Origin: JBDZUZ01 sp040255445
GTDB taxonomy: Bacteria; Planctomycetota; Phycisphaerae; Phycisphaerales; UBA1924
NCBI GenBank assembly: GCA_040255445.1
Contig: JBDZUZ010000031.1
Coordinates: 1-27,324 of the forward strand
Reading direction: 5' to 3'
DNA length: 27,324 nt
Shown: piece by piece, positions 21,196 through 27,324 of the stretch
Layout of the letters: each line of letters opens with the position of its first letter
Numbering within the stretch: the stretch's first letter is position 1
Notes under the pieces: model-generated
What the model was told of the DNA's origin: nothing
Databases searched by the model: none
The model's input: only the letters and a program-made list of their open reading frames with translations
Program-made: the position numbers and the translations under genes

Positions 21196-21469
21196 TGGTC
21201 GATCAAGGAAGCAAAGGCTAAACCTGCCTAAGCAGCAGGCACCTTGTATTTTATGCGTTCTCCGATTCAATGTCCTTTTCAGAGTTAATATTTGCGAGAT
21301 ACGAGTCTAGGACGGAGGTCGTGAGGTGGCGCGATTGGCGATGCCGAAAGGTGCAATCCATTTTCCCTGAGAATGAGTATTGTACAGCAAGTGCCGCCCT
21401 AGATGTCGAAGGTCCCTTAGCTCCGGTACTCCACGAGAACCCCTGGTCGCAGAGCAATCCGGCCGCCCC
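21196..21469. other. AT-richer non-coding junction after the nuclease gene
   Basis: These 274 bases are visibly less GC-rich than the flanking core genes. A 68-aa leftward frame (21251-21457) has no ribosome site, domain or GC3 bias. No tRNA, terminator or repeat was recognised. It probably marks the edge of the accessory segment. Confidence 0.45.
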
Positions 21470-22702
21470 TCACCTCAACAACGGCACATTCTCCACAATC
21501 TCCAACCCAAACGCCTCCAACCCCGGCAAACTCTTCGGGTGGTTCGTGAGCAGCCGCAGCTTGCCGAGCCCCAGATCCCGCAGGATCTGGCCGCCCACGC
21601 CGTACTGCCGCAGGTCCATCGGCATCGTGTTGTGGCCCTTGCCCGGAGCGCTGTGCAAGTCGGGCGTATCGACGTCGCGTGTGTGCGGCGAGCGCAGGCT
21701 CTGCAGGTGCGATTCCAGGTCCGGCTCGGTCGAGGGCCACTGCCCGCTGGTCCGCAGGTACACAATCGCGCCGCGGCCTTCCGCCTGGATCGCCCGCATT
21801 GCGAACTGCAGCGTGTCCCCGGTCGCGCCGTCGGCCGAAGAATCCAGATCGCCGAAGACATCGCCCAGCAGGTGCCGGCGGTGCATCCGCACCAGCGTCG
21901 GCACCGAGGCCGACATCGGCTTCTTCCGCGAAGTCGTGCCCGCATCGGGCAGTCCGCCGACATCACCCACCGTCAGCACCAGGTGCGGCAAGGGATCAAC
22001 CAGGGAGTCGTACAGGATCGCGTTGAAATCGCCGTAGCGCGTCCGGATCCGCCGGCCCTCGTGCGGCTCGAGCCGCTTGACCAGGCTCTCCCGCGCCAGC
22101 CGGTGCTGGATGATCTGCGCCACCGAGCACATCTTGATGGTGTGCTCCGCGCAGAACTTCTCGAGGTCCGGCACCCGCGCCATCTCGCCATCGGGCCGCA
22201 TGATCTCGATGATGCACGCCGCGGGATACAGCCCCGCCAGCCGGCACAGATCGACCGACCCCTCGGTCTGCCCCGTGCGCACCAGCACACCGCCATCGCG
22301 CGAGCGCAGCGGGTTCACGTGCCCGGGCCGCACGAAATCATCGGGCCCGAACTTGGGGTCGATCGCCATCTGGATACACCGCGCCCGCTCCTTGCTCGAC
22401 ACCCCGGTGGTCCCGCCGTGCCGGTGGTGCAGATCGATCGACACGGTGAACGCCGTGCCGCGCACCGTCGTGTTCACATTCGACTGCGGGTGCAACTGCA
22501 GCCGATCACAATCCGCCTCGGTCAGCGAAAGACACAGATACCCCAGCGCATTCCGCAACATGAACGTCACCGCCTCGGGCGTGACGAATTGCGCCGGCAG
22601 GACCAGGTCCCCCTCGTTCTCGCGGTTCTCGTCGTCGGTCAGGACGACCATCTTGCCGGCGCGGATGTCGGCGATGATCTCTGGGATGGAGGCAAACGGC
22701 AT
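21470..22702 (-). CDS. ribBA: RibBA-like protein: DHBP synthase with degenerate GTP cyclohydrolase II domain
   Basis: 410 aa from MPFASIPEIIADI, with GGAGAG upstream. The N-terminal half (1-200) is 3,4-dihydroxy-2-butanone 4-phosphate synthase, supplying the four-carbon unit of riboflavin: DDENRENEGDLV (23-34), GTAFTVSID, GGTTGVSSKERA, DDFVRPGHVNPLRSRDGGVL (121-140). The common HTE motif reads QTE (Gln145). The C-terminal half (about 203-410) keeps the GTP cyclohydrolase II fold (HLLGDVFG, DLRQYGVGGQILRDLG, LRLLTNHPK, GLEIVENVPL) but the three zinc cysteines are His277, Ser288 and Ala290, and the catalytic EGRGIGL loop is replaced by SGQWPST. It should make only the butanone phosphate, like the RibBX type. 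A working RibA must be elsewhere. No FMN riboswitch is visible upstream. Confidence 0.88.
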   Translation of the reverse strand: MPFASIPEIIADIRAGKMVVLTDDENRENEGDLVLPAQFVTPEAVTFMLRNALGYLCLSLTEADCDRLQLHPQSNVNTTVRGTAFTVSIDLHHRHGGTTGVSSKERARCIQMAIDPKFGPDDFVRPGHVNPLRSRDGGVLVRTGQTEGSVDLCRLAGLYPAACIIEIMRPDGEMARVPDLEKFCAEHTIKMCSVAQIIQHRLARESLVKRLEPHEGRRIRTRYGDFNAILYDSLVDPLPHLVLTVGDVGGLPDAGTTSRKKPMSASVPTLVRMHRRHLLGDVFGDLDSSADGATGDTLQFAMRAIQAEGRGAIVYLRTSGQWPSTEPDLESHLQSLRSPHTRDVDTPDLHSAPGKGHNTMPMDLRQYGVGGQILRDLGLGKLRLLTNHPKSLPGLEAFGLEIVENVPLLR

Positions 22703-22755
22703 GGGGCGGGTCTCTCCGCCGCGGCGAGTTCCCGATCCGGGCCGCCGAGGCGGAC

Positions 22756-22761
22756 CATAAT
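22756..22761 (+). promoter_or_regulatory. -10-like CATAAT in the ribBA / S51 divergent region
   Basis: CATAAT is the only AT-rich patch in the GC-rich divergent region and lies 62 bp before the S51-like gene. On the opposite strand the same bases give TATTAT, about 55 bp before ribBA. No clear -35 was found for either direction. Confidence 0.35.
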
Positions 22762-22822
22762 AGAGGGCCGCGCCCGGCAACCCGCCGGCCCACAGCGCGC
22801 TGCTCGCCAGGGAGGACAGAAC

Positions 22823-24121
22823 ATGCAGATCCGGTGGTTCGCGGTGTGTCTACTCAGCGCCTTCCTCACAGCCGCGGCCGCGCCCGCGGCCTTCGCCCAG
22901 GGCTGGATCGTCGCCGAGGGCGGCGGCAACGATAACCAGGGCCCCTGGGCCGAACGCCTGTTCCGGTTGCTCGTGGAACGCGGCGGCTCCGGCTCGGCCG
23001 TCGTCCTCGCCGCGGTCGAGTGGCAGGAAGACCCGCGTCCCGAACTCCTCCGGAAACTCGGCGCCAAGAGCAGCACCAAGTTCGTCGTCGATCAGACCGC
23101 CGCGCAGAGCGGCGCGGCGGCCAAGAGCATCGAAGCCGCCCGCGTAGTCTGGATCGCCGGCGGCGATCAGAGCCGCTACGTCAACTGGTGGCGCAACACC
23201 GCGATCGAGAACGCGATCCGCTCGGTCGCGCAGAAGCAGGGCGTCGTCGGCGGCACGCGCGCCGGCTGCGCCATCCTCGGCGAGTGGACCTACGACGCGC
23301 AGCGCGGCTCGCTCAGCCCGCGCGAGATTCTCAAAGATGCGCGGCACGGCGATCTCACCCTCACCCGCGGCTTCCTCGGCCTCGTGCCCGGCGTCCTCTT
23401 CGACACGCACTTCACCGAACGCGGCCGCCTGCCGCGGATGGCGGTGATGCTCGCTTCGATCAACATCGACCACGGCCAGACGCCGGTCTGCTACGGCGTC
23501 GACCCGCGCACCGCGCTGGTCGTCGGGCCCGATGGCATCGGCGAGGTCATCGGTGAGGGCACGGTGACGGTGCTGCGCTGGACCGATGCAACCTCGGCGC
23601 GGCTCGAGCCGGGCAAACCGCCGAGCATCCGCAACATGAGCTACGCGCGGCTCGCCGAGGGCGCGAAGGTGGAAGTGAAGACCGGCCGCGTAACAGCGCG
23701 GCCGGCGGGCGTCCGTCCGCGCGAGGCCAGCACGTGGCCAATGCTCGCCGAGCCCCTCACCGTCACCGGCAGCGACGCGCCCGCGCCGACCGTCGACGGC
23801 GCCGCGATCTCGACCCAGACCTTCGAACCCCGCATGGTCTGGGAGCACCTGGTCGTTGTCGGCCGCGCGCTCGCCCGCGGCGGCAGCCTGGGCATCCTGC
23901 TGGATGAGCAGTCGAGCGCCACGCTGACGGGCGATTCGCTCAGCGTCCCCGCCGAGAGCGGCGCGGCGGTGGTTGTGATCGACGCGCGTCTCGCGGATCA
24001 GGCCGCGGTCATCCGCGATGATCGCCGCGGCCCGGTGCATCTCGAGAACGCCACGCTCCACCTGCTCGCCCCCGGCGAGACGCTCGAGGCCAGCCCCGCC
24101 GCGGCCCCCGCCAACCCCTGA
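22823..24121 (+). CDS. Secreted cyanophycinase-like (S51) protein with altered nucleophile
   Basis: 432 aa; GGAGG six bases before the ATG. Residues 1-26 are a signal peptide ending AAFAQ. The S51 fold shows WIVAEGGGND, VVWIAGGDQSRYVNWW, VVGGTRAGCAILGEW (141-155), then GFLGLVPGVLFDTHFTERGRL (landmarks GLVPGVLFDTHF and ERGRL) and YGVDPRTALVV. In cyanophycinase and related peptidases the elbow is GTSAG with Ser as nucleophile; here it is GTRAG with Arg146, so the standard hydrolysis should fail. A C-terminal extension (about 310-432) is Ala/Val-rich beta-type, with no known domain. Export fits the planctomycete S51 homologs I know of. It diverges from ribBA and precedes an unrelated membrane protein gene by 49 bp. 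A binding role is possible. Confidence 0.85.
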   Translation: MQIRWFAVCLLSAFLTAAAAPAAFAQGWIVAEGGGNDNQGPWAERLFRLLVERGGSGSAVVLAAVEWQEDPRPELLRKLGAKSSTKFVVDQTAAQSGAAAKSIEAARVVWIAGGDQSRYVNWWRNTAIENAIRSVAQKQGVVGGTRAGCAILGEWTYDAQRGSLSPREILKDARHGDLTLTRGFLGLVPGVLFDTHFTERGRLPRMAVMLASINIDHGQTPVCYGVDPRTALVVGPDGIGEVIGEGTVTVLRWTDATSARLEPGKPPSIRNMSYARLAEGAKVEVKTGRVTARPAGVRPREASTWPMLAEPLTVTGSDAPAPTVDGAAISTQTFEPRMVWEHLVVVGRALARGGSLGILLDEQSSATLTGDSLSVPAESGAAVVVIDARLADQAAVIRDDRRGPVHLENATLHLLAPGETLEASPAAAPANP

Positions 24122-24170
24122 CCACGAAATCCCGCGGCCGGCCTTCCCAATCAGCCTCGGGAGGCCCGCC

Positions 24171-24932
24171 ATGCTCGGAACCGTCATCTCGATCGCGCTC
24201 ACACCGGTCAAGCTGCCGTGGTGGCTGTACAACGGCCTGTGGTGGGCCTTCGACACCCGCAAGCCCATCCATATGAACACACGCGGCGCGGCCGCGCGAC
24301 CCCAGGAGGGGAACGCAGCGCCCGCCGCAGAAGCGACGCCGGTCACGGGTCCGGCCGCGGCGGGGGCGCAGGACCACGCGTTCCAGGTCATCGATTCGCG
24401 CCGACGCGAGCAGCGGCCGCTGCGGCCGCGGGTGCTTCTCATGCTGGGGTATCTCGCGACGCTCGCGGCTTCGGGCCTGTCGGGCGGCATCAGCGCGATC
24501 CTTGTGAACGAAGGCCAGATCACCGAGCCGCGCGCCTGGATGACCTGGGGCTGGGTGACCGCCGCGGCCGCGGTCGTCACGCTCTTGATGGTGCGGATCG
24601 CGGCGGGTCGGATCGATCGGCGGCGCGCCGCCGGCCTCCCCTCGCTGGGGCAACGCGTGAAGTGCGCGGCGGCGGGCTCGGCCGGGAAGGTCGGGAGTTG
24701 CTGCCGCAATGCGGCGAAGGGGGCGGCGATGGGCGCGGGTCGAACGGCGGTGCGGGCTTCGTGTCGCTGCGTGGACCGCGGCGCCGCGTGGGTCCGCGCC
24801 AACGAGCCGGCGATCAAGGCCCGGGCGCAGGCCGCATCGATCAAGGCCCGCAGGGTGTGGAACGAGCTCAAGTCGCCGGTGCAGCCGGCGTCTGGCGGCG
24901 CGGCCCGGCCGAGTTCCGAACGGGCGGCGTGA
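24171..24932 (+). CDS. Two-helix membrane protein of unknown function
   Basis: 253 aa; start ATG at 24171 with GGGAGG six bases upstream. The N-terminus is amphipathic (MLGTVISIALTPVKLPWWLYNGLWWAF), followed by an Ala/Pro-rich linker (about 40-67). Two membrane helices follow: LLMLGYLATLAASGLSGGIS (about 89-112) and WGWVTAAAAVVTLLMVRIAA (about 125-145). The remaining hundred residues are basic and Ala-rich with five Cys (VKCAAAG, GSCCRNAAKG, ASCRCVDRG), probably cytoplasmic. No family is recognised. It may be cotranscribed with the S51-like gene, 49 bp upstream. GC3 and the ribosome site support the frame. Confidence 0.7.
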   Translation: MLGTVISIALTPVKLPWWLYNGLWWAFDTRKPIHMNTRGAAARPQEGNAAPAAEATPVTGPAAAGAQDHAFQVIDSRRREQRPLRPRVLLMLGYLATLAASGLSGGISAILVNEGQITEPRAWMTWGWVTAAAAVVTLLMVRIAAGRIDRRRAAGLPSLGQRVKCAAAGSAGKVGSCCRNAAKGAAMGAGRTAVRASCRCVDRGAAWVRANEPAIKARAQAASIKARRVWNELKSPVQPASGGAARPSSERAA

Positions 24933-24963
24933 TCGCGGCCGCGAATCCTGTTAATCTCCGATC

Positions 24964-25662
24964 ATGGAGATGACGCCCCAGCGCTGGAAGAACACCTCCG
25001 GCTTCCTCGCCGATGTGTTCGGGCACATCAAAGGCCCAGACGGCGATGCGCAGCTCGCCACGCTGATGGACCGGGCCGTGAAGGCCGGGCTGCCGGATAT
25101 CGCGGTCTCGCCCGATGTCGGCCGCCTCCTCAAGATGCTCACGATGATGGTGACCAGCGATGCGACCTCGCGCGGGCGCGTGATCGAGGTCGGCACGCTC
25201 GCGGGCTACTCGGGCATCTGGATCTCCCGCGGCCTGTCGTACGGCGGACGGCTCTTCACGATCGAGGCCGAGGACAAGCACGCCGAGTTCGCGCGGAACG
25301 AGTTCGAGGCAGCGGGCGTGCTGGGCACGGTGCAGCTCATCCCGGGGCGCGGGCTCGATGTCCTGCCGCGGCTGGCCGATGAGATGGGCCCGCAGTCGAT
25401 CGACATGGCGTTCATCGATGCGGTGAAGACCGAGTATTTGGACTACACGCGGTACCTCAAGCCGATGCTGCGCACCGGCGGGCTGCTGGTGGCGGACAAC
25501 GCGCTGGGCTCGGGCAACTGGTGGATCGATGACCCCAAGGGCTCGAATGACAGCCGCGATGCGATGGAAGAGTTCTGCCGCGCGATCGCCGCGGACCCGG
25601 ATTTCGAGAGCGCGTGCGTTCCGATCCGGGAGGGTGTGCTGATGGCGCTGAAGGTGCGGTGA
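24964..25662 (+). CDS. SAM-dependent O-methyltransferase (Methyltransf_3 family)
   Basis: 232 aa. The family is the caffeoyl-CoA/catechol O-methyltransferase type. Motif I RVIEVGTLAGYSGIWISRGL (SAM loop, about 72-91; landmark EVGTLAGYS), motif II RLFTIEAEDKHAEFAR, the metal-binding DMAFIDAVKTEYLDY (Asp of FID) and LLVADNALGSG (the DN of the metal site) are all present. Family members transfer methyl from S-adenosylmethionine to a hydroxyl on a small aromatic, with Mg. The substrate is unknown. The start has no Shine-Dalgarno; a GTTAAT hexamer eight bases upstream might make a leaderless transcript. The next ATG, two codons in, is an alternative. The gene converges on the PEP-CTERM-like gene with only a 22-bp gap. 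Confidence 0.9.
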   Translation: MEMTPQRWKNTSGFLADVFGHIKGPDGDAQLATLMDRAVKAGLPDIAVSPDVGRLLKMLTMMVTSDATSRGRVIEVGTLAGYSGIWISRGLSYGGRLFTIEAEDKHAEFARNEFEAAGVLGTVQLIPGRGLDVLPRLADEMGPQSIDMAFIDAVKTEYLDYTRYLKPMLRTGGLLVADNALGSGNWWIDDPKGSNDSRDAMEEFCRAIAADPDFESACVPIREGVLMALKVR

Positions 25663-25684
25663 GAGGGACCCGCGTGTTGACCTC

Positions 25685-26896
25685 TCAGCGGCGCCGTCGC
25701 GCTGCAAACGCGCACGCCGCGAGCAAGACGGCAACGCCGCCCGGCGCCGGCACCAGCGTGTACGCGTACCCCGAGCGACCGTTGGCGAGCTCGAAGTAGA
25801 AGGCGAAGCTCCCGGAGTCGTCGAGCGCATCGACCGAGAGATCGAGCGCGGTGACGGTCGAGCCGAAGAGCGCATCGCCCGAGCGGATGAGCTCGGTGGT
25901 CGCGCCGCCGGTGTTCGTCGCGAGCACGGTCTGACCGTTCTGCAGGAAGGCCGAGAAGAGCACGGAGCCGCCGTCGTTCACGCTGACGCGGCCGAGGTTC
26001 ACCAGCGCTTCGCCATCGAGCACGGGATTGATCAGCGTGCGCGAGCCGTTCTGGTAGAGCAGGATGGTTTCGCCGCCACCGTTGCGCGCCTCGCCGATGA
26101 CCGCGGCGTTGCCCGAGCCCGAGGCCGCGAAGGTGCCGTCGATGCTGGAGATCCCCTGCGAGACATCGAAGGCGTCGATGATCGGCGCGACCTGGCTTGT
26201 CGCCGGGTCGAAGCGCCACACGCGGGTCGAGGCCTGCGAGATGCGGGCGGTCTGGAAGAGCGCGGAGCCGTCGTCGAGCGCCGCGGCCGAGAAGATGCGG
26301 TTGAACTGCCCGGGCTCGACGCCGTTGGGCGTGCCGGCGGTGATGGGCGTGTCGGAGGTGGTCGGGCCGTAGCGGAACGCGTTGCCGTTCGCGCGGGTCA
26401 CACCGAACTGGCCCGCGGCGTTCATGCCGCGGACGAAGAAGTTGTTGTTGAAGGAGCCCGCGGGGCCGGGGAGCGATTCGAACTGCGCCGACCCGCCGCT
26501 GTCGACGGTGCGGACGAAGCTTTCGGCGACCGAGCCGAAGTTGAGACGGGCGGACGCGTACGCCACACGGCCCTGGGCGTTGACGCCGAGGCTGGTGATC
26601 GATTCGTTGAGCGTCGCGAGCGTCTGCGTGCCCTGGCCGGCGGTCCACAGGCGGATCGACTGTGTTGAGGAGAGCGGGTTGTCGGCGGAGGCGAAGGCGA
26701 CGAGCCCGCCATCGGCGACGGCGTAGCGGGTGCGGTCGACGAGGTTGATGGGGTCGCCAAGCGAGCGGCTGAAGACGAGTTGGGCGTCGATGTCGGCGAG
26801 GGCCGCGCTGCAGCACGCCGCCGCGGCCAGCCCGGCCACTCCCCAACGGATGCCCCGACGGACGTCACGAATGCCCGAAGCCGCACGGATCGACAT
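25685..26896 (-). CDS. Secreted repeat protein with PEP-CTERM-like tail
   Basis: 403 aa from MSIRAASGIRDVRRGIRW; the ATG at 26896 has purine-rich GAGGAAGAGAGAGAG upstream. The signal peptide is long (about 1-35, ending SAALAD). The mature region is built of short repeats centred on 'N/D-x-x-G-x-x-A/L-F': NAQGRVAYASA, NAAGQFGVTRA, LDDGSALFQTA, NDGGSVLFSAF and LDDSGSFAFYFEL. This resembles the tandem NxxGxxAF repeat family found in planctomycetes with variable anchors. The C-terminus VPAPGGVAVLLAACAFAARRRR is the same PAPG sorting tail as in the genes at 2060 and 4453. Probably an extracellular structural or adhesive protein; function unknown. Confidence 0.87.
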   Translation of the reverse strand: MSIRAASGIRDVRRGIRWGVAGLAAAACCSAALADIDAQLVFSRSLGDPINLVDRTRYAVADGGLVAFASADNPLSSTQSIRLWTAGQGTQTLATLNESITSLGVNAQGRVAYASARLNFGSVAESFVRTVDSGGSAQFESLPGPAGSFNNNFFVRGMNAAGQFGVTRANGNAFRYGPTTSDTPITAGTPNGVEPGQFNRIFSAAALDDGSALFQTARISQASTRVWRFDPATSQVAPIIDAFDVSQGISSIDGTFAASGSGNAAVIGEARNGGGETILLYQNGSRTLINPVLDGEALVNLGRVSVNDGGSVLFSAFLQNGQTVLATNTGGATTELIRSGDALFGSTVTALDLSVDALDDSGSFAFYFELANGRSGYAYTLVPAPGGVAVLLAACAFAARRRR

Positions 26897-26941
26897 GTGG
26901 TTGCTCTCTCTCTTCCTCAAACGAACTCGAAGGCCACGCAC

Positions 26942-26968
26942 CATCCGGCGGAGTGAACTCCCCGGATG
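26942..26968 (-). promoter_or_regulatory. 27-nt leader hairpin of the 25685-26896 gene
   Basis: CATCCGG (26942-26948) pairs with 26962-26968 and GGAG (26950-26953) with 26958-26961, around a 4-nt loop and one bulged base: 11 pairs. Given the promoter at 26980, it would be at the very 5' end of the transcript; it could alternatively be a protein-binding palindrome. Confidence 0.55.
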
Positions 26969-26979
26969 GAGGAGCAGGG

Positions 26980-27007
26980 ATTATGCCATGTTCGTGGCGG
27001 TCGGCAA
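26980..27007 (-). promoter_or_regulatory. Sigma70-type promoter for the 25685-26896 gene
   Basis: On the minus strand TTGCCG (27002-27007, 4/6) and CATAAT (26980-26985, 5/6) are 16 bp apart. The transcript would start near 26973, giving a leader of about 75 nt. Confidence 0.55.
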
Positions 27008-27049
27008 GGGCGTGGTGGCTGCGGCGGGGCGCCACGGGCCGGGCGTACA

Positions 27050-27324
27050 TCAACCGGACGCGGTGCGGGCAGGGTTATTGGCCGCGGGCTGGTGGTTGTG
27101 TGTGGCGGGGTGGTGTGAGGCGGCGGTGCGAGCGCTGGTCGCGGATTGCTGCGCGGCGGTGTGGGTGGCGACGGAGTTCGTGGCCGCGGTGGCCTGATGG
27201 TGGTGGTCCGCGAGGCGGCTCTGGTGCGCGGGGGCGGGGTCGGGGGTGTCGCGTGCGGCTCGGCGCGGGGCGCGGCCGGCGGGGGCGATGGCGCGGAGGA
27301 GGGTGGTGGCCGCGCGGCGCTTCT
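27050..27324 (-). CDS. C-terminal part of an Ala/His/Thr-rich protein, cut by window edge
   Basis: A leftward frame is open from the right edge to a TGA at 27050-27052, about 90 residues, with nearly every codon ending in C or G. It starts in the window as KRRAATTLLRAIAPAGRA and continues as low-complexity sequence rich in Ala, His, Thr, Gln and Asn (ADHHHQATAATNSVATHTAA). No domain is visible. The composition of a tail alone cannot identify the protein, and the opposite strand also has an open frame (to 27197), so the assignment is tentative. Confidence 0.45.
   Translation of the reverse strand, partial: KRRAATTLLRAIAPAGRAPRRAARDTPDPAPAHQSRLADHHHQATAATNSVATHTAAQQSATSARTAASHHPATHNHQPAANNPARTASG

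Noticed and set aside
21373..21385. Third TGTACA site (ATTGTACAG)
   Set aside because: Single box without a partner at 12 bp and far from the antitoxin promoter; probably chance.
21300..21469. tRNA-like or attachment-site sequence at the right edge of the accessory pocket
   Set aside because: No cloverleaf, anticodon arm or TTCGA loop could be drawn, and no matching direct repeat was found at the left edge.
22703..22822. FMN riboswitch upstream of ribBA
   Set aside because: The space is too short and none of the conserved RFN element blocks are visible.
25663..25684. Terminator between the methyltransferase and the convergent PEP-CTERM-like gene
   Set aside because: The 22-bp gap shows no hairpin or T-run.

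Overview
The window looks like a chromosomal segment from a Planctomycetota bacterium, most likely Phycisphaerae. The base composition is very GC-rich and almost all codons end in G or C. Three secreted proteins end in a PAPG / hydrophobic helix / RRRR anchor, the PEP-CTERM-like sorting tail common in that group. DUF1579 proteins and a pyrophosphate-type phosphofructokinase fit the same origin. No rRNA, tRNA, CRISPR array or insertion sequence was found. Placement rests on protein style only.

Layout. 1-9995: housekeeping and envelope genes on both strands. These are a degenerate amidohydrolase-like protein (cut by the left edge), a DHFR/RibD-like reductase, a PEP-CTERM-like protein, Pfp, a second PEP-CTERM-like protein, a receiver-only regulator divergent from a small membrane protein plus hybrid histidine kinase, and two tandem DUF1579 proteins. 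10373-17100: eight co-directional genes, several with overlapping stop/start codons. They encode a PflA/PflX-like radical SAM protein, an 84-aa protein, a Ycf46-type AAA ATPase, a DUF1257 (Ycf35-like) protein, a DUF2997 protein, a zinc-ribbon membrane protein with a signal-peptidase-like fold lacking the catalytic Lys, a TPR protein and a PilT ATPase. This is the best candidate here for a poorly described system.

17200-21470: an accessory pocket with less GC-biased codons. It holds a SUKH (SMI1/KNR4) protein, a YefM/Phd-RelE/ParE toxin-antitoxin pair with a YefM-style TGTACA operator, and a DUF262-DUF1524 (GmrSD-type) nuclease. Palindromic TCCTATAGG arrays lie before the SUKH gene and between the toxin-antitoxin pair and the nuclease. 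21470-27324: core genes resume with a RibBA whose GTP cyclohydrolase II half has lost its zinc cysteines, a cyanophycinase-like protein with Arg at the nucleophile position, a two-helix membrane protein, a SAM O-methyltransferase, a third PEP-CTERM-like protein, and the tail of a gene cut by the right edge.

A recurring theme is families that keep the fold but lose catalytic residues (amidohydrolase, S26 peptidase, GTP cyclohydrolase II, S51 peptidase). All family calls come from motifs read by eye; no database search was run.
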